From an uncultured Bacteroides sp. (GTDB lineage: Bacteria; Bacteroidota; Bacteroidia; Bacteroidales; Bacteroidaceae), in NCBI GenBank assembly GCA_944322345.1, contig CALUOO010000014.1, positions 1 to 64,000 of the forward strand: DNA of 64,000 nucleotides, in the 5' to 3' direction. Every line of letters starts with the position of its first letter. Position 1 is the first letter of the stretch. Positions 11,501 to 22,338 of this stretch are shown one piece after another. The position numbers and the translations under genes were made by a program. Under the pieces are notes generated by a model, which saw nothing but the letters and a program-made list of their open reading frames with translations, was not told where the DNA came from and ran no database searches.

Positions 11501-12784
11501 CATAATGTACCTTATGGTTCTACACTGTATGTTTCCGATGGTGACTTGGTTGAAAAAGGAAAACTGATTGCAAAATGGGATCCGTTCAATGCTGTTATCA
11601 TAACAGAGGCTACAGGTAAGATTGAATTTGAAGGTGTAATTGAAAATGTCACTTATAAGGTTGAGTCTGATGAAGCAACCGGACTTCGCGAAATCATTAT
11701 CATTGAGTCTAAGGATAAGACAAAAGTTCCTTCTGCTCATATCCTGACTGAAGATGGAGATCTGATCCGTACTTACAACTTGCCGGTGGGTGGACACGTT
11801 ATCATTGAGAATGGTCAGAAAGTAAAAGCTGGCGATGTTATCGTGAAGATTCCTCGTGCTGTAGGTAAGGCTGGTGATATCACTGGTGGTCTTCCTCGTG
11901 TTACTGAGTTGTTCGAAGCACGTAACCCGTCAAATCCTGCTGTTGTTTCTGAAATTGACGGTGAGATTACAATGGGTAAGATCAAACGTGGTAATCGTGA
12001 AATTATTGTAACGTCTAAGACTGGTGAAGTGAAGAAATATCTTGTAGCTTTGTCTAAACAGATATTGGTACAGGAAAATGACTATGTACGTGCCGGCACT
12101 CCGTTGTCTGACGGTGCTATCACACCTGCGGATATTTTGGCGATCAAAGGTCCTACAGCTGTACAAGAATACATTGTGAATGAAGTTCAGGATGTATATC
12201 GCTTACAGGGTGTGAAGATCAACGATAAGCATTTTGAAATTATCGTTCGCCAGATGATGCGTAAGGTACAGATTGAAGAACCGGGTGATACTCGCTTCTT
12301 GGAACAACAAGTAGTGGATAAACTGGAATTCATGGAAGAGAACGATCGTATTTGGGGTAAGAAGGTTGTTGTGGATGCTGGTGATTCACAGAACTTACAA
12401 CCCGGTCAGATTGTTACTGCACGTAAGTTGCGCGATGAAAACAGTATGTTGAAGCGTCGTGATTTACGTCTGGTTGAGGTACGCGATGCTGTTCCTGCAA
12501 CGTCAACTCAGATTCTTCAGGGTATTACACGCGCAGCTTTGCAGACTTCAAGCTTTATGTCTGCAGCTTCTTTCCAGGAGACTACAAAAGTGTTGAATGA
12601 AGCGGCTATTAATGGTAAGGTGGACAAGTTGGAAGGTATGAAGGAGAACGTAATTTGCGGTCACTTGATTCCAGCTGGTACCGGTCAGCGTGAGTTTGAT
12701 AAGATTATTGTCGGTTCAAAAGAAGAATACGACCGTATCTTGGCGAACAAGAAGACAGTGCTTGACTATAATGAAGTAGAGTAA
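8501..12784 (+). CDS. rpoC: DNA-directed RNA polymerase subunit beta'
   Basis: This beta' subunit has 1427 residues. The catalytic motif NADFDGDQ is at residues 470-477, with Mg-binding aspartates D472, D474 and D476. The N-terminal zinc-binding cysteines (CHCGKYKR...CDRCG) and the second cysteine cluster ([15 protein letters not shown]) are both complete. The trigger-loop region is followed by a long C-terminal insertion before the end. A bidirectional-looking terminator follows at 12809. Confidence 0.99.
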   Translation: MAFRKENKTKSNFSKISIGLASPEEILENSSGEVLKPETINYRTYKPERDGLFCERIFGPVKDYECHCGKYKRIRYKGIVCDRCGVEVTEKKVRRERMGHIQLVVPVAHIWYFRSLPNKIGYLLGLPTKKLDSIIYYERYVVIQPGVKAEDGIAEYDLLSEEEYLDILDTLPKDNQYLEDSDPNKFIAKMGAEAIYDLLTRLDLDALSYELRHRASNDASQQRKNEALKRLQVVESFRASRGRNKPEWMIVRIVPVIPPELRPLVPLDGGRFATSDLNDLYRRVIIRNNRLKRLIEIKAPEVILRNEKRMLQESVDSLFDNSRKSSAVKTDANRPLKSLSDSLKGKQGRFRQNLLGKRVDYSARSVIVVGPELKMGECGIPKLMAAELYKPFIIRKLIERGIVKTVKSAKKIVDRKEPVIWDILEHVMKGHPVLLNRAPTLHRLGIQAFQPKMIEGKAIQLHPLACTAFNADFDGDQMAVHLPLSNEAILEAQMLMLQSHNILNPANGAPITVPAQDMVLGLYYITKLRAGAKGEGLTFYGPEEALIAYNEGKVDIHAPVKVIVKDVDENGNIVSVMRETSVGRVIVNEIVPPEAGYINEIISKKSLRDIISNVIKVCGVAKAADFLDGIKNLGYQMAFKGGLSFNLGDIIIPKEKEALVQKGYEEVEQVVNNYNMGFITNNERYNQVIDIWTHVNSELSNILMKTISSDDQGFNSVYMMLDSGARGSKEQIRQLSGMRGLMAKPQKAGAEGGQIIENPILSNFKEGLSVLEYFISTHGARKGLADTALKTADAGYLTRRLVDVSHDVIVTEEDCGTLRGLVCTDLKNNDEVIATLYERILGRVSVHDIIHPTTGELLVAGGEEITEEIAKKIQDSPIESVEIRSVLTCEAKKGVCAKCYGRNLATSQMVQKGEAVGVIAAQSIGEPGTQLTLRTFHAGGTAANIAANASIVAKNNARLEFEELRTVDIVDESGEAAKVVVGRLAEVRFVDVNTGIVLSTHNVPYGSTLYVSDGDLVEKGKLIAKWDPFNAVIITEATGKIEFEGVIENVTYKVESDEATGLREIIIIESKDKTKVPSAHILTEDGDLIRTYNLPVGGHVIIENGQKVKAGDVIVKIPRAVGKAGDITGGLPRVTELFEARNPSNPAVVSEIDGEITMGKIKRGNREIIVTSKTGEVKKYLVALSKQILVQENDYVRAGTPLSDGAITPADILAIKGPTAVQEYIVNEVQDVYRLQGVKINDKHFEIIVRQMMRKVQIEEPGDTRFLEQQVVDKLEFMEENDRIWGKKVVVDAGDSQNLQPGQIVTARKLRDENSMLKRRDLRLVEVRDAVPATSTQILQGITRAALQTSSFMSAASFQETTKVLNEAAINGKVDKLEGMKENVICGHLIPAGTGQREFDKIIVGSKEEYDRILANKKTVLDYNEVE

Positions 12785-12808
12785 TCTATTATTTGGTTTT
12801 ATAATAAG

Positions 12809-12850
12809 AAGGAGGAGAAGATGCCAATAGCAAATTCTCCTCCTTTTGTT
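12809..12850 (+). terminator. Rho-independent terminator after rpoC
   Basis: AAGGAGGAGAA (12809-12819) pairs perfectly with TTCTCCTCCTT (12835-12845) around a 15-base loop and runs into a T-rich tail. It closes the tuf-to-rpoC transcript. Confidence 0.9.
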
Positions 12851-12897
12851 TTCTTTAGGATTAAAGCCCTTACTGTTCGAGGAAAATCTGAGGCGTT

Positions 12898-13006
12898 TGT
12901 CAGCAAAGGTTAGCTGTCGTGTTGGGAAAGGTTAGCTGACATGCCAGCAAAGGTTAGCCAACATATTGGGAAAGGTTAGCTGACAAGAGCCGTAAGGTTG
13001 ACCAAT
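12898..13006 (+). repeat. Intergenic 22-bp tandem array (four units plus a degenerate fifth)
   Basis: Units start at 12898, 12920, 12942, 12964 and 12986. All of the first four share the core AAAGGTTAGC. Units 1 and 3 begin with CAGC before the core, and units 2 and 4 begin with TTGGG, so the array alternates A-B-A-B. The linkers between cores are partly palindromic: GCTGACA next to TGCCAGC, and GCCAACA next to TATTGGG. A related array lies at 34767-34860. This array fills the rpoC to DUF3467 gap; function unknown. Confidence 0.9.
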
Positions 13007-13106
13007 AAACTATTAAAATGGATGTGTGATGCATTCATCTTAATATGTGCGTTTGGGTAGACTATAAATAATTTGGGCAGTATGAGCAATATCTGAAAGA
13101 AATATG

Positions 13107-13114
13107 TTATTTTG
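13107..13114 (+). promoter_or_regulatory. Probable promoter -7 element for the DUF3467 gene
   Basis: TTATTTTG resembles the Bacteroides -7 consensus TAnnTTTG with one mismatch. It lies 31 bases upstream of the ATG at 13146 and downstream of the rpoC terminator. No clear -33 element is seen. Confidence 0.45.
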
Positions 13115-13145
13115 CATCGCTTTAAACATTTATAAAAAAAACGAT

Positions 13146-13454
13146 ATGGAAAATCAGAACAACGAAGGACAGTTACAGATTGAATTGAAAGAAGAAATAG
13201 CACAAGGAACTTATGCAAATCTGTCTATTATTACGCATTCCAGTTCGGAATTTGTACTTGATTTTATACGCGTTGTTCCCGGTATAAGGAAAGCGGGTGT
13301 TCAGTCTCGTGTTATTTTGGCACCGGAACACGCTAAGCGATTGTTAGCAGCTTTGGAAGATAATGTCTTGAAATATGAACGTATGTTCGGGACTATCAAG
13401 CTGCCCGATGAACGTCCGATTATCCCATTGGATAGCGTAAAAGGCGAAGCATGA
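13146..13454 (+). CDS. DUF3467 family protein
   Basis: This small soluble protein has 102 residues and matches the DUF3467 family, with the features SEFVLDFIRVVPGIRKAGVQ and SRVILAPEHAKRLLAALEDN followed by a proline-containing C-terminus. The biochemical role of the family is unknown. The ATG at 13146 is preferred over one 42 bases upstream, because the latter overlaps the probable -7 promoter element. It sits alone between the rpoC terminator and the rpsL promoter, and I recall this placement from other Bacteroidetes. No signal peptide or membrane segment is seen. Confidence 0.85.
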   Translation: MENQNNEGQLQIELKEEIAQGTYANLSIITHSSSEFVLDFIRVVPGIRKAGVQSRVILAPEHAKRLLAALEDNVLKYERMFGTIKLPDERPIIPLDSVKGEA

Positions 13455-13497
13455 GGAAGATATGAATTCTTAAAAAACAAAAAAAAGAAGTGAGGCA

Positions 13498-13527
13498 TTG
13501 AAATATCAAATATTATTCGTAATTTTG
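13498..13527 (+). promoter_or_regulatory. Promoter of the rpsL-rpsG-fusA (str) operon
   Basis: TAATTTTG at 13520-13527 is an exact match to the Bacteroides -7 consensus TAnnTTTG. A TTG at 13498-13500 lies 19 bases upstream, where the -33 TTTG element is expected. The leader to the rpsL ATG would be about 55 bases. Confidence 0.7.
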
Positions 13528-13590
13528 CAGCCCGAAATGTATAGTTACGAAATTAATATAACATAATATATAAATTAAAAAACAATTAAA

Positions 13591-13992
13591 ATGCCTACAA
13601 TTCAGCAATTAGTAAGAAAAGGACGCCAAGTGTTGGTGGACAAAAGTAAGTCGCCGGCGTTGGATTCTTGTCCTCAAAGACGTGGCGTTTGCGTGAGAGT
13701 ATATACAACTACTCCGAAAAAACCGAACTCTGCAATGCGTAAAGTCGCTCGTGTGCGTTTGACTAACCAAAAAGAGGTGAACTCATACATCCCGGGTGAA
13801 GGACACAACTTGCAGGAACACTCTATCGTATTGGTACGTGGCGGTCGTGTAAAAGACCTTCCGGGTGTACGTTATCACATTGTACGTGGTACTCTTGATA
13901 CAGCCGGTGTTGCAGGACGTACTCAAAGACGTTCTAAATATGGCGCTAAGCGTCCGAAACCAGGACAAGCTGCACCTGCTAAGAAGAAATAA
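13591..13992 (+). CDS. rpsL: 30S ribosomal protein S12
   Basis: S12 sits at the decoding centre and controls accuracy; it is the target of streptomycin-resistance mutations. The 133 residues carry the conserved loops [11 protein letters not shown] and [13 protein letters not shown], with lysines at the usual resistance positions, so the allele looks wild type. It heads the str operon. rpsG follows after an unusually long 147-base gap in which I see no gene. Confidence 0.98.
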   Translation: MPTIQQLVRKGRQVLVDKSKSPALDSCPQRRGVCVRVYTTTPKKPNSAMRKVARVRLTNQKEVNSYIPGEGHNLQEHSIVLVRGGRVKDLPGVRYHIVRGTLDTAGVAGRTQRRSKYGAKRPKPGQAAPAKKK

Positions 13993-14139
13993 TGATCTTA
14001 GAGTCAATTGTTAATATTTAAGAGTAATAACTTTCGTTTTAGTTTGTTGGAGATGCTAAAGGTTGAGTAAATTTTCCAGAGGGAGAATTGAAGACGTCAG
14101 AGGTAGACAACCAATAACAAAACATTATTTTTCAAACAA

Positions 14140-14616
14140 ATGAGAAAAGCTAAACCAAAGAAACGCGTTATCCTTCCGGATCCCGTGTTTAACGATCAAA
14201 AAGTTTCTAAATTTGTGAATCATCTGATGTATGATGGAAAGAAAAATACATCATATGAAATTTTCTATGCTGCATTAGAGACTGTAAAGGCTAAACTTCC
14301 TAACGAAGAAAAGACTGCACTCGAAATTTGGAAGAAAGCGTTGGATAATGTGACTCCTCAAGTGGAAGTAAAATCTCGCCGTGTAGGTGGTGCAACTTTC
14401 CAAGTTCCTACTGAAATCCGTCCGGATCGTAAAGAATCTATTTCAATGAAGAACCTGATTCTGTTTGCTCGTAAGAGAGGCGGCAAATCTATGGCTGACA
14501 AGCTGGCTGCTGAAATTATGGATGCTTACAATGAACAGGGTGGTGCATTTAAGCGTAAAGAAGATATGCACAGAATGGCAGAAGCTAACCGTGCATTCGC
14601 TCATTTCAGATTCTAA
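14140..14616 (+). CDS. rpsG: 30S ribosomal protein S7
   Basis: S7 nucleates assembly of the 30S head by binding the 3' domain of 16S rRNA. Its 158 residues match the family, with the N-terminal [16 protein letters not shown] and the conserved [18 protein letters not shown] stretch. The upstream 147 bases after rpsL carry no recognisable gene and could hold translational control, since S7 is the regulator of this operon in E. coli. fusA begins 23 bases downstream. Confidence 0.98.
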   Translation: MRKAKPKKRVILPDPVFNDQKVSKFVNHLMYDGKKNTSYEIFYAALETVKAKLPNEEKTALEIWKKALDNVTPQVEVKSRRVGGATFQVPTEIRPDRKESISMKNLILFARKRGGKSMADKLAAEIMDAYNEQGGAFKRKEDMHRMAEANRAFAHFRF

Positions 14617-14639
14617 TTTTTAACGACTGGATTTAGAAT

Positions 14640-16757
14640 ATGGCTAAGCAAGATTTACATTTGACCCGTAACATCGGTATCATGGCTCATATTGATGCCG
14701 GTAAAACTACAACTTCAGAACGTATTCTGTTTTATACAGGTCTGACTCACAAAATTGGTGAGGTGCACGATGGTGCTGCTACAATGGACTGGATGGAGCA
14801 GGAGCAGGAACGTGGTATTACTATTACATCTGCGGCTACAACTACTAGATGGAAATATAATGGTAATACTTATAAGATTAACTTGATTGATACTCCGGGA
14901 CACGTCGATTTTACTGCTGAAGTAGAGCGCTCATTGCGTGTGCTTGATGGTGCAGTGGCTACTTATTGTGCTGTTGGTGGAGTTGAACCTCAATCGGAAA
15001 CGGTGTGGCGACAGGCAGATAAGTATAACGTGCCACGTATCGGTTATGTGAATAAGATGGATCGTTCGGGGGCAGATTTCTTTGAGGTGGTTCGTCAGAT
15101 GAAGGACATCTTGGGGGCAAATCCATGTCCGATTGTTGTGCCTATTGGTGCAGAGGAAACTTTCAAAGGTCTGGTTGATCTTATTAAAATGAAGGCGATC
15201 TATTGGCATGATGAAACAATGGGTGCAGACTACTCTGTTGAAGATGTCCCTGCAAACATGGTTGACGAATGCAACGAATGGCGTGATAAGATGCTTGAAA
15301 AAGTTGCAGAGTTTGACGATGCTTTGATGGAAAAATATTTTGATGATCCTTCTACAATCACAGAGGAAGAAGTGCTTCGCGCATTACGTAATGCAACTGT
15401 GAAGATGGCTGTTGTTCCGATGTTGTGTGGATCTTCATTCAAGAATAAAGGTGTTCAGACTCTGCTTGACTATGTGTGTGCTTTCTTGCCTTCTCCACTG
15501 GATACAGAGAATGTGATTGGTACAAATCCTGAAACTGGTGCTGAAGAAGACCGTAAGCCGAGCGAGGATGAAAAGACTGCAGCTTTGGCGTTCAAGATCG
15601 CTACAGACCCATATGTTGGTCGTCTGACATTCTTCCGTGTTTATTCTGGTAAGGTAGAAGCTGGCTCTTATATTTACAACTCTCGTTCTGGTAAGAAAGA
15701 ACGTGTGTCTCGTTTGTTCCAGATGCACTCAAACAAGCAGAACCCTGTTGATGTAATTAGTGCTGGTGATATAGGTGCAGGTGTAGGATTTAAGGATATT
15801 CGTACAGGTGATACATTGTGCGACGAAACTGCTCCGATCGTACTTGAATCTATGGACTTCCCCGAACCGGTAATCGGTATTGCTGTTGAGCCTAAGACTC
15901 AGAAAGATATGGATAAGCTTTCTAACGGCTTGGCTAAACTTGCAGAAGAGGATCCTACATTTACAGTTAGAACTGATGAGCAAACAGGTCAGACAGTTAT
16001 CTCTGGTATGGGTGAGCTCCACTTGGATATCATTATCGACCGTCTGAAACGTGAATTTAAAGTAGAATGTAACCAAGGTAAGCCTCAGGTTAACTACAAA
16101 GAGGCTATTACTAAGACTGTAGATCTGCGTGAAGTTTACAAGAAGCAGTCTGGTGGTCGTGGTAAGTTCGCTGATATCATCGTTAAGATTGGTCCGGTTG
16201 ATGAAGATTACAAGGAGGGCGGACTGCAGTTTATTGATGAAGTGAAGGGTGGTAATATTCCTAAGGAATTTATTCCTTCAGTTCAGAAAGGTTTCCAGAC
16301 GGCTATGAAGAACGGTGTGTTGGCAGGTTATCCAATGGATTCAATGAAAGTTGTTTTGGTTGATGGTTCTTTCCACCCGGTTGACTCAGACCAGTTGTCA
16401 TTCGAAATCTGTGCAATTCAGGCTTACAAGAATGCTTGTGCCAAGGCAGGTCCTGTCCTGATGGAGCCTATTATGAAACTGGAGGTTGTAACTCCGGAAG
16501 AAAATATGGGTGATGTTATTGGTGACTTGAACAAACGTCGTGGTCAAGTTGAAGGTATGGAGTCAAGCCGTTCAGGTGCTCGTATTGTAAAAGCTATGGT
16601 TCCGCTGGCAGAAATGTTTGGTTATGTTACTGCTTTGCGTACTATCACTTCAGGACGTGCAACTTCGTCTATGACTTATTCTCACCACGCTCAAGTTTCA
16701 ACTTCTATTGCTAAGGCAGTGTTGGAAGAAGTGAAGGGACGTGCTGATTTACTTTAA
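14640..16757 (+). CDS. fusA: Translation elongation factor G
   Basis: EF-G is the GTPase that drives ribosomal translocation. The 705 residues carry the P-loop AHIDAGKT at 16-23, the [17 protein letters not shown] switch region and NKMDR for guanine binding, followed by domains II to V. The gene is in the str operon with rpsL and rpsG. Bacteroides genomes carry additional EF-G-like genes elsewhere; this one is the operon copy. Confidence 0.98.
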   Translation: MAKQDLHLTRNIGIMAHIDAGKTTTSERILFYTGLTHKIGEVHDGAATMDWMEQEQERGITITSAATTTRWKYNGNTYKINLIDTPGHVDFTAEVERSLRVLDGAVATYCAVGGVEPQSETVWRQADKYNVPRIGYVNKMDRSGADFFEVVRQMKDILGANPCPIVVPIGAEETFKGLVDLIKMKAIYWHDETMGADYSVEDVPANMVDECNEWRDKMLEKVAEFDDALMEKYFDDPSTITEEEVLRALRNATVKMAVVPMLCGSSFKNKGVQTLLDYVCAFLPSPLDTENVIGTNPETGAEEDRKPSEDEKTAALAFKIATDPYVGRLTFFRVYSGKVEAGSYIYNSRSGKKERVSRLFQMHSNKQNPVDVISAGDIGAGVGFKDIRTGDTLCDETAPIVLESMDFPEPVIGIAVEPKTQKDMDKLSNGLAKLAEEDPTFTVRTDEQTGQTVISGMGELHLDIIIDRLKREFKVECNQGKPQVNYKEAITKTVDLREVYKKQSGGRGKFADIIVKIGPVDEDYKEGGLQFIDEVKGGNIPKEFIPSVQKGFQTAMKNGVLAGYPMDSMKVVLVDGSFHPVDSDQLSFEICAIQAYKNACAKAGPVLMEPIMKLEVVTPEENMGDVIGDLNKRRGQVEGMESSRSGARIVKAMVPLAEMFGYVTALRTITSGRATSSMTYSHHAQVSTSIAKAVLEEVKGRADLL

Positions 16758-16772
16758 ACAATAAAAATAGAT

Positions 16773-16808
16773 GGCAGCAGGTTAGCGAATGACTCTTAAC
16801 CTGCCGCC
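16773..16808 (+). promoter_or_regulatory. Hairpin in the fusA-rpsJ spacer (S10 leader)
   Basis: Arms 16773-16784 and 16797-16808 pair over 12 positions with one A/C mismatch and a 12-base loop. A T-rich but interrupted stretch follows. It could be a partial terminator for the str operon or a leader structure for the S10 operon. Confidence 0.5.
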
Positions 16809-16844
16809 TCTTACATTTATATTATTTTTTAATTAAAATCTATA

Positions 16845-17150
16845 ATGAGTCAGAAAATTAGAATTAAATTGAAATCTTACGACCACAACCTGGTTGACAA
16901 GTCTGCTGAGAAGATTGTAAGAACTGTGAAGGCTACTGGTGCCATTGTAAGTGGTCCGATTCCTTTGCCTACACACAAGCGTATTTTTACAGTAAACCGT
17001 TCGACTTTCGTTAATAAGAAGTCACGTGAGCAATTTGAGCTTTCATCTTATAAGAGATTGATTGATATCTATAGCTCAACTGCTAAGACTGTAGACGCTT
17101 TGATGAAGCTGGAATTACCAAGCGGTGTGGAAGTAGAAATTAAAGTTTGA
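16845..17150 (+). CDS. rpsJ: 30S ribosomal protein S10
   Basis: S10 is a head protein of the small subunit that also pairs with NusB/NusG in antitermination complexes. Its 101 residues show the conserved [22 protein letters not shown] loop and the C-terminal [11 protein letters not shown]. It opens the S10 ribosomal protein cluster, followed by L3 after 21 bases. Confidence 0.98.
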   Translation: MSQKIRIKLKSYDHNLVDKSAEKIVRTVKATGAIVSGPIPLPTHKRIFTVNRSTFVNKKSREQFELSSYKRLIDIYSSTAKTVDALMKLELPSGVEVEIKV

Positions 17151-17171
17151 TTGATTTAAAATTTAAGTGAA

Positions 17172-17789
17172 ATGCCAGGATTATTAGGAAAAAAAATCGG
17201 AATGACATCCGTTTTCAGTGCCGATGGTAAAAATGTACCATGCACTGTTATCGAAGCAGGTCCTTGTGTTGTTACTCAAGTGAAGACTGTAGAAAAAGAC
17301 GGTTATGCTGCAGTACAGTTGGGCTTTCAGGATATGAAAGAAAAACATGCAAACAAGCCGTTGATGGGTCACTTTAAGAAGGCCGGAGTAACACCGAAGA
17401 GACACTTGGCTGAGTTCAAGGAATTTGAAACAGAATTGAACCTTGGTGATACTGTTACTGTAGAACTGTTCAACGATGCTACTTTTGTAGACGTTGTCGG
17501 AACATCTAAAGGTAAAGGTTTCCAAGGCGTTGTTAAGAGACATGGTTTTGGTGGTGTAGGTCAGACTACTCACGGTCAGCACAATCGTGCTCGTAAGCCG
17601 GGTTCTATTGGTGCTTGTTCTTATCCTGCAAAAGTATTCAAGGGAATGCGCATGGGTGGACAAATGGGCGGTGACAGAGTTACTGTTCAGAATTTGCGAG
17701 TTTTAAAGGTAATCGCGGAGCACAACCTTCTTTTGATTAAAGGTTCTATCCCGGGTTGCAAAGGTTCAATCGTATTAATTGAGAAATAA
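17172..17789 (+). CDS. rplC: 50S ribosomal protein L3
   Basis: L3 is an early-assembling large-subunit protein whose long loop reaches the peptidyl-transferase centre. Its 205 residues contain the typical [12 protein letters not shown] start and the central loop [19 protein letters not shown]. Its TAA stop overlaps the ATG of rplD by one base, implying tight translational coupling. Confidence 0.98.
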   Translation: MPGLLGKKIGMTSVFSADGKNVPCTVIEAGPCVVTQVKTVEKDGYAAVQLGFQDMKEKHANKPLMGHFKKAGVTPKRHLAEFKEFETELNLGDTVTVELFNDATFVDVVGTSKGKGFQGVVKRHGFGGVGQTTHGQHNRARKPGSIGACSYPAKVFKGMRMGGQMGGDRVTVQNLRVLKVIAEHNLLLIKGSIPGCKGSIVLIEK

Positions 17790-18415
17790 TGGAAGTTAAC
17801 GTATATAACATTAAAGGTGAAGACACTGGGAGAAAGGTTACGTTAAACGAATCTATCTTCGGAATTGAGCCCAACGACCATGCTATCTATTTGGATGTGA
17901 AACAATTCATGGCTAATCAGCGTCAGGGTACTCACAAGTCTAAAGAAAGAAGCGAAATAAGTGGTTCTACTCGTAAGATCGGTCGCCAGAAAGGTGGCGG
18001 TGGAGCTCGTCGTGGTGATTTGAATTCTCCTGTTTTGATTGGTGGTGGACGTGTTTTCGGTCCTAAACCAAGAGATTATTACTTTAAGCTGAATAAAAAA
18101 GTTAAGACATTGGCTCGTAAGTCAGCTTTGTCTTACAAAGCACAGAACAATGCAATTATTGTGTTGGAAGACTTCACTTTTGAGGCTCCGAAGACTAAAG
18201 ATTTCGTTGCTGTGATAAATAATCTTAAAGTTTCTAACAAGAAGCTGCTGATGGTTTTACCAGAAGCAAATAAAAATGTATATTTGTCAGCTCGTAACAT
18301 TAAGGGAGCAAATGTACAGACTATCTCAGGATTAAATACTTACAGAGTATTGGATGCTGGGGTTCTTGTGCTTACTGAAAACTCTCTGAAAGCTATTGAC
18401 AATATCTTAATTTAA
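17789..18415 (+). CDS. rplD: 50S ribosomal protein L4
   Basis: L4 lines the peptide exit tunnel, and in some bacteria represses the S10 operon. Its 208 residues carry the extended tunnel loop with [20 protein letters not shown] and [13 protein letters not shown]. The start overlaps the rplC stop by one base. The spacer to rplW contains a rare perfect Shine-Dalgarno sequence. Confidence 0.98.
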   Translation: MEVNVYNIKGEDTGRKVTLNESIFGIEPNDHAIYLDVKQFMANQRQGTHKSKERSEISGSTRKIGRQKGGGGARRGDLNSPVLIGGGRVFGPKPRDYYFKLNKKVKTLARKSALSYKAQNNAIIVLEDFTFEAPKTKDFVAVINNLKVSNKKLLMVLPEANKNVYLSARNIKGANVQTISGLNTYRVLDAGVLVLTENSLKAIDNILI

Positions 18416-18416
18416 A

Positions 18417-18423
18417 AAGGAGG
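18417..18423 (+). promoter_or_regulatory. Perfect Shine-Dalgarno site before rplW
   Basis: AAGGAGG at 18417-18423 lies 8 bases before the ATG at 18432. Such sites are uncommon in this window, where most genes show only A-rich leaders. Confidence 0.85.
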
Positions 18424-18431
18424 CTTAAATA

Positions 18432-18722
18432 ATGGGAATTATTATTAAACCGTTGGTGACAGAGAAAATGACTGCAATTACTGATAAGCTGAATCGTTTT
18501 GGCTTTGTTGTACGTCCTGAAGCTAACAAACTGGAAATTAAGAATGAAGTTGAAGCTCTTTATAATGTTACAGTAGTTGATGTGAATACTGTGCGGTATG
18601 CAGGCAAAAATAAGAGCCGCTATACAAGAGCCGGTATCATCAATGGTCGTACGAATGCTTTCAAAAAAGCTATCGTAACATTGAAAGAAGGAGATACTAT
18701 TGATTTTTATAGCAATATTTAA
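18432..18722 (+). CDS. rplW: 50S ribosomal protein L23
   Basis: L23 sits at the tunnel exit and docks trigger factor and SRP. The 96 residues start with MGIIIKPLVTEKMT, typical of the family, and contain the NTVRYAGKNKSRYTRAG loop. It is preceded by a strong Shine-Dalgarno site. rplB begins 7 bases after its stop. Confidence 0.97.
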   Translation: MGIIIKPLVTEKMTAITDKLNRFGFVVRPEANKLEIKNEVEALYNVTVVDVNTVRYAGKNKSRYTRAGIINGRTNAFKKAIVTLKEGDTIDFYSNI

Positions 18723-18729
18723 ATAGAAA

Positions 18730-19554
18730 ATGGCAGTACGTAAATTTAAGCCCACAACACCGGGGCAAAGACATAAAATTATTGGTACTTTCGAAGAAAT
18801 TACTGCATCAGTACCAGAAAAGTCTCTTGTATATGGCAAAAAATCATCTGGTGGCCGTAATAATGAGGGTAAGATGACAATGCGCTATATTGGCGGTGGT
18901 CACAAAAAGGTGATTCGAATTGTTGATTTCAAGAGAAATAAAGACGGTGTTCCAGCAGTTGTTAAAACAATTGAGTACGATCCGAATCGTTCGGCTCGTA
19001 TCGCTTTGTTGTATTATGCTGATGGAGAAAAAAGATATATTATTGCTCCCAATGGATTGCAAGTAGGTGCAACTTTGATGTCTGGTGAGAATGCAGCGCC
19101 TGAGATTGGTAATGCTCTCCCGCTTCAAAACATTCCGGTCGGTACTGTAATTCATAACATTGAATTGCGTCCGGGACAAGGTGCTGCTTTGGTTCGTTCG
19201 GCAGGTAATTTTGCTCAGTTAACTTCTCGTGAGGGAAAATACTGTGTTATTAAATTGCCCTCAGGTGAAGTAAGACAGATTCTTAGTACTTGTAAGGCTA
19301 CTATCGGTAGTGTCGGTAACTCAGATCATGGATTGGAAAGTTCAGGTAAAGCTGGACGTTCTCGTTGGTTAGGACGTCGTCCTCGTAACCGTGGTGTTGT
19401 TATGAACCCGGTTGATCACCCGATGGGTGGTGGTGAAGGACGTGCTTCAGGAGGTCACCCACGGTCTCGTAAGGGATTGTATGCTAAGGGACTTAAGACT
19501 AGAGCTCCGAAGAAACAATCGTCTAAGTACATTATTGAGAGAAGAAAAAAGTAA
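18730..19554 (+). CDS. rplB: 50S ribosomal protein L2
   Basis: L2 supports the peptidyl-transferase centre and subunit joining. Its 274 residues match the usual length, with the conserved RNA-binding core and the C-terminal histidine-bearing segment [20 protein letters not shown]. It lies in the S10 cluster between L23 and S19. Confidence 0.98.
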   Translation: MAVRKFKPTTPGQRHKIIGTFEEITASVPEKSLVYGKKSSGGRNNEGKMTMRYIGGGHKKVIRIVDFKRNKDGVPAVVKTIEYDPNRSARIALLYYADGEKRYIIAPNGLQVGATLMSGENAAPEIGNALPLQNIPVGTVIHNIELRPGQGAALVRSAGNFAQLTSREGKYCVIKLPSGEVRQILSTCKATIGSVGNSDHGLESSGKAGRSRWLGRRPRNRGVVMNPVDHPMGGGEGRASGGHPRSRKGLYAKGLKTRAPKKQSSKYIIERRKK

Positions 19555-19574
19555 TCTGATTAATTGAGTAAACT

Positions 19575-19844
19575 ATGAGTCGTTCATTAAAAAAAGGTCC
19601 ATATATTAACGTTAAGCTTGAGAAAAAGATACTTGCTATGAATGAATCAGGCAAGAAGACGGTTGTTAAGACTTGGGCCAGAGCTTCAATGATTTCACCT
19701 GATTTTGTAGGTCATACAGTTGCAGTTCACAACGGAAATAAATTTATTCCTGTTTATGTTACCGAAAATATGGTTGGACACAAGTTGGGTGAATTCGCTC
19801 CAACTCGTACATTTAGAGGACATGCTGGTAACAAGAAGAAATAA
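19575..19844 (+). CDS. rpsS: 30S ribosomal protein S19
   Basis: S19 is a small-subunit head protein that forms a complex with S13. Its 89 residues start [18 protein letters not shown] and end [18 protein letters not shown], both family hallmarks. Its place between L2 and L22 is the conserved order. Confidence 0.98.
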   Translation: MSRSLKKGPYINVKLEKKILAMNESGKKTVVKTWARASMISPDFVGHTVAVHNGNKFIPVYVTENMVGHKLGEFAPTRTFRGHAGNKKK

Positions 19845-19876
19845 CAGGTCAATCGAAATAATAAAGAATAAATATA

Positions 19877-20287
19877 ATGGGAGCAAGAAAGAAAATATCG
19901 GCTGAAAAAAGAAAAGAAGCCCTTAAGACCATGTATTTTGCTAAGTTGCAAAATGTTCCTACTTCTCCGCGTAAGATGCGCTTGGTCGCAGATATGATTC
20001 GTGGTTTGGAAGTGAACAAAGCACTTGGCGTTTTGAAGTTTTCTTCAAAAGAAGCTGCTGCAAGAGTGGAAAAATTGCTTCGCTCTGCAATTGCTAACTG
20101 GGAGCAGAAAAACGAACGTAAGGCAGAAAGTGGTGAATTGTATGTAACTAAGATTTTTGTTGATTGTGGCGCTACTTTGAAAAGAATGAGACCGGCACCA
20201 CAGGGTAGAGGTTACAGAATTCGTAAACGTTCAAATCACGTAACTTTGTTCGTTGGTTCTAAAAGTAATAACGAAGATCAAAATTAA
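19877..20287 (+). CDS. rplV: 50S ribosomal protein L22
   Basis: L22 spans the large subunit and forms part of the exit-tunnel constriction. Its 136 residues include the beta-hairpin tip region [20 protein letters not shown], which meets the macrolide site. rpsC follows after 8 bases. Confidence 0.98.
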   Translation: MGARKKISAEKRKEALKTMYFAKLQNVPTSPRKMRLVADMIRGLEVNKALGVLKFSSKEAAARVEKLLRSAIANWEQKNERKAESGELYVTKIFVDCGATLKRMRPAPQGRGYRIRKRSNHVTLFVGSKSNNEDQN

Positions 20288-20295
20288 GGTAGTAA

Positions 20296-21024
20296 ATGGG
20301 ACAAAAAGTTAATCCAATAAGTAACCGTTTAGGAATTATTAGAGGTTGGGATTCTAATTGGTACGGTGGAAATAATTACGGAGATTCTTTGTTGGAAGAT
20401 AGCAAAATCCGTAAATATCTTAATGCAAGACTTGCAAAAGCAAGTGTTTCAAGAATCGTGATTGAACGTACGTTGAAACTTGTGACTATTACTGTTTGTA
20501 CTGCTCGTCCTGGTATTATCATTGGTAAAGGTGGTCAAGAGGTTGACAAGCTTAAAGAAGAGTTGAAGAAGATCACTGATAAAGATATCCAGATTAATAT
20601 TTTTGAAGTAAAAAGACCTGAACTTGACGCTGTAATCGTTGCTAATAATATCGCTCGCCAGGTAGAAGGCAAGATTGCTTATCGTCGTGCTATCAAAATG
20701 GCTATTGCCAATACAATGCGTATGGGAGCTGAAGGAATTAAAATTCAGATTTCAGGACGTTTGAATGGTGCCGAGATGGCTCGTTCGGAGATGTATAAAG
20801 AAGGAAGAACTCCGTTGCATACCTTTAGAGCAGATATCGACTATTGTCATGCTGAAGCTTTGACTAAGGTTGGTTTGTTAGGTATTAAAGTTTGGATTTG
20901 TAGAGGTGAAGTTTTCGGTAAAAGAGAGTTAGCTCCAAACTTTACACAAGCTAAGGAAAGCGGTCGTGGTAACAATGGTAACAACGGCGGAAAAAACTTC
21001 AAAAGAAAGAAAAATAATCGCTAA
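20296..21024 (+). CDS. rpsC: 30S ribosomal protein S3
   Basis: S3 lines the mRNA entry channel and carries helicase activity together with S4 and S5. The 242 residues hold the KH motif [18 protein letters not shown] and the C-terminal S3 domain. The protein ends in a low-complexity Gly/Asn/Lys tail (about 20 residues) beyond the folded domain, longer than in E. coli. Confidence 0.98.
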   Translation: MGQKVNPISNRLGIIRGWDSNWYGGNNYGDSLLEDSKIRKYLNARLAKASVSRIVIERTLKLVTITVCTARPGIIIGKGGQEVDKLKEELKKITDKDIQINIFEVKRPELDAVIVANNIARQVEGKIAYRRAIKMAIANTMRMGAEGIKIQISGRLNGAEMARSEMYKEGRTPLHTFRADIDYCHAEALTKVGLLGIKVWICRGEVFGKRELAPNFTQAKESGRGNNGNNGGKNFKRKKNNR

Positions 21025-21046
21025 ACGAATTTGATTTTTAGGAACT

Positions 21047-21481
21047 ATGTTACAACCGAAAAAAACAAAATTCAGAAGACAGCAGAAAGGTCGTCAGAAA
21101 GGTAATGCTCAGAGAGGAAACCAGTTGGCCTTTGGCTCTTTTGGTATAAAGGCGCTGGAGACAAAGTGGATTACAGGCCGTCAGATTGAGGCTGCTCGTG
21201 TTGCAGTGACTAGATATATGCAACGTCAAGGACAGATTTGGATTCGCATATTCCCGGATAAACCAATTACTCGCAAACCTGCGGATGTACGTATGGGTAA
21301 AGGTAAAGGTAGTCCAGAAGGATTTGTGGCTCCGGTTACTCCAGGTAGAATTCTTATTGAAGCAGAAGGAGTATCTTACGAGATTGCAAAAGAAGCTTTG
21401 CGTTTAGCAGCTCAGAAGCTTCCTATTACAACGAAGTTTGTTGTAAGACGTGATTACGATATTCAAAATCAAAATGCGTAA
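21047..21481 (+). CDS. rplP: 50S ribosomal protein L16
   Basis: L16 organises the A-site region of the 23S rRNA. Its 144 residues contain the conserved [16 protein letters not shown] and [19 protein letters not shown] segments. It is followed closely by rpmC, with a 5-base gap. Confidence 0.98.
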   Translation: MLQPKKTKFRRQQKGRQKGNAQRGNQLAFGSFGIKALETKWITGRQIEAARVAVTRYMQRQGQIWIRIFPDKPITRKPADVRMGKGKGSPEGFVAPVTPGRILIEAEGVSYEIAKEALRLAAQKLPITTKFVVRRDYDIQNQNA

Positions 21482-21486
21482 GGTTT

Positions 21487-21684
21487 ATGAAAATTGCAGA
21501 AATTAAAGAAATGACTACTAATGATTTAGTAGAAAGAGTAGAGGCTGAAATGGCTAATTATAACCAAATGGTTATTAATCACTCTATTTCTCCTTTGGAA
21601 AATCCTGCTCAAATTAAACAATTACGCAGGACTATTGCGCGTATGAAAACAGAGTTGCGCCAAAGAGAACTTAACAATAAATGA
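21487..21684 (+). CDS. rpmC: 50S ribosomal protein L29
   Basis: L29 is a small two-helix protein at the tunnel exit beside L23. Its 65 residues include the family segment [23 protein letters not shown]. Its TGA stop overlaps a possible upstream ATG of rpsQ in an ATGA junction. Confidence 0.97.
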   Translation: MKIAEIKEMTTNDLVERVEAEMANYNQMVINHSISPLENPAQIKQLRRTIARMKTELRQRELNNK

Positions 21685-21692
21685 TCAGCTTG

Positions 21693-21950
21693 ATGGAAGC
21701 AAGAAATTTAAGAAAGGAAAGAACAGGAGTGGTGTTGAGCAATAAGATGGATAAGACCATCACTGTTGCTGCTAAGTTTAAGGAGAAACACCCTATATAT
21801 GGTAAGTTCGTTAGTAAAACTAAGAAGTACCATGCTCATGATGAAAAGAATGAATGCAATGTAGGTGATACTGTACGCATTATGGAGACTCGTCCTTTGA
21901 GCAAGACTAAAAGATGGAGATTAGTAGAAATAATTGAAAGAGCTAAGTAA
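21693..21950 (+). CDS. rpsQ: 30S ribosomal protein S17
   Basis: S17 is an OB-fold protein needed early in 30S assembly. I chose the ATG at 21693 because the family begins [14 protein letters not shown] (85 residues). An in-frame ATG at 21681 would add MISL and overlap the rpmC stop as ATGA, so the choice is not certain. The motif [11 protein letters not shown] is conserved. rplN follows after 2 bases. Confidence 0.95.
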   Translation: MEARNLRKERTGVVLSNKMDKTITVAAKFKEKHPIYGKFVSKTKKYHAHDEKNECNVGDTVRIMETRPLSKTKRWRLVEIIERAK

Positions 21951-21952
21951 TT

Positions 21953-22318
21953 ATGATACAAGTAGAATCCAGACTTACAGTATGTGATAACAGTGGAGCA
22001 AAAGAGGCTTTGTGTATCCGTGTTTTAGGCGGTACTGGTCGTCGTTATGCTTCAGTGGGGGATGTAATCGTTGTTTCTGTAAAGAGCGTTATCCCTTCAA
22101 GTGATGTTAAAAAAGGTGCAGTATCTAAGGCTTTGATTGTACGTACAAAGAAAGAAATCCGTCGTCCGGATGGTTCTTATATACGTTTTGATGATAATGC
22201 CTGTGTGTTGTTGAACAATGCAGGTGAAATTAGAGGTAGTCGTATTTTCGGTCCTGTAGCAAGAGAGCTTCGTGCTACAAATATGAAAGTTGTATCACTT
22301 GCGCCTGAGGTACTTTAA
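21953..22318 (+). CDS. rplN: 50S ribosomal protein L14
   Basis: L14 contacts the 30S subunit across the interface and binds the silencing factor RsfS. Its 121 residues start [20 protein letters not shown] and end [14 protein letters not shown], both family signatures. It opens the spc-type part of the cluster with no terminator before it. Confidence 0.98.
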   Translation: MIQVESRLTVCDNSGAKEALCIRVLGGTGRRYASVGDVIVVSVKSVIPSSDVKKGAVSKALIVRTKKEIRRPDGSYIRFDDNACVLLNNAGEIRGSRIFGPVARELRATNMKVVSLAPEVL

Positions 22319-22338
22319 TTTTGTAAAAGATTTAAGTA

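Noticed and set aside
11021-11797. A 258-codon open frame antisense to rpoC
   Set aside because: It lies wholly inside rpoC, and its composition reflects the complementary strand of biased codons.
12898-13006. CRISPR array
   Set aside because: Repeats are adjacent with no unique spacers of 30-40 bases, and no cas genes are nearby.
13993-14139. Possible small gene or riboswitch between rpsL and rpsG
   Set aside because: No open frame with a plausible start and no recognisable riboswitch core; kept only as an untranslated gap.
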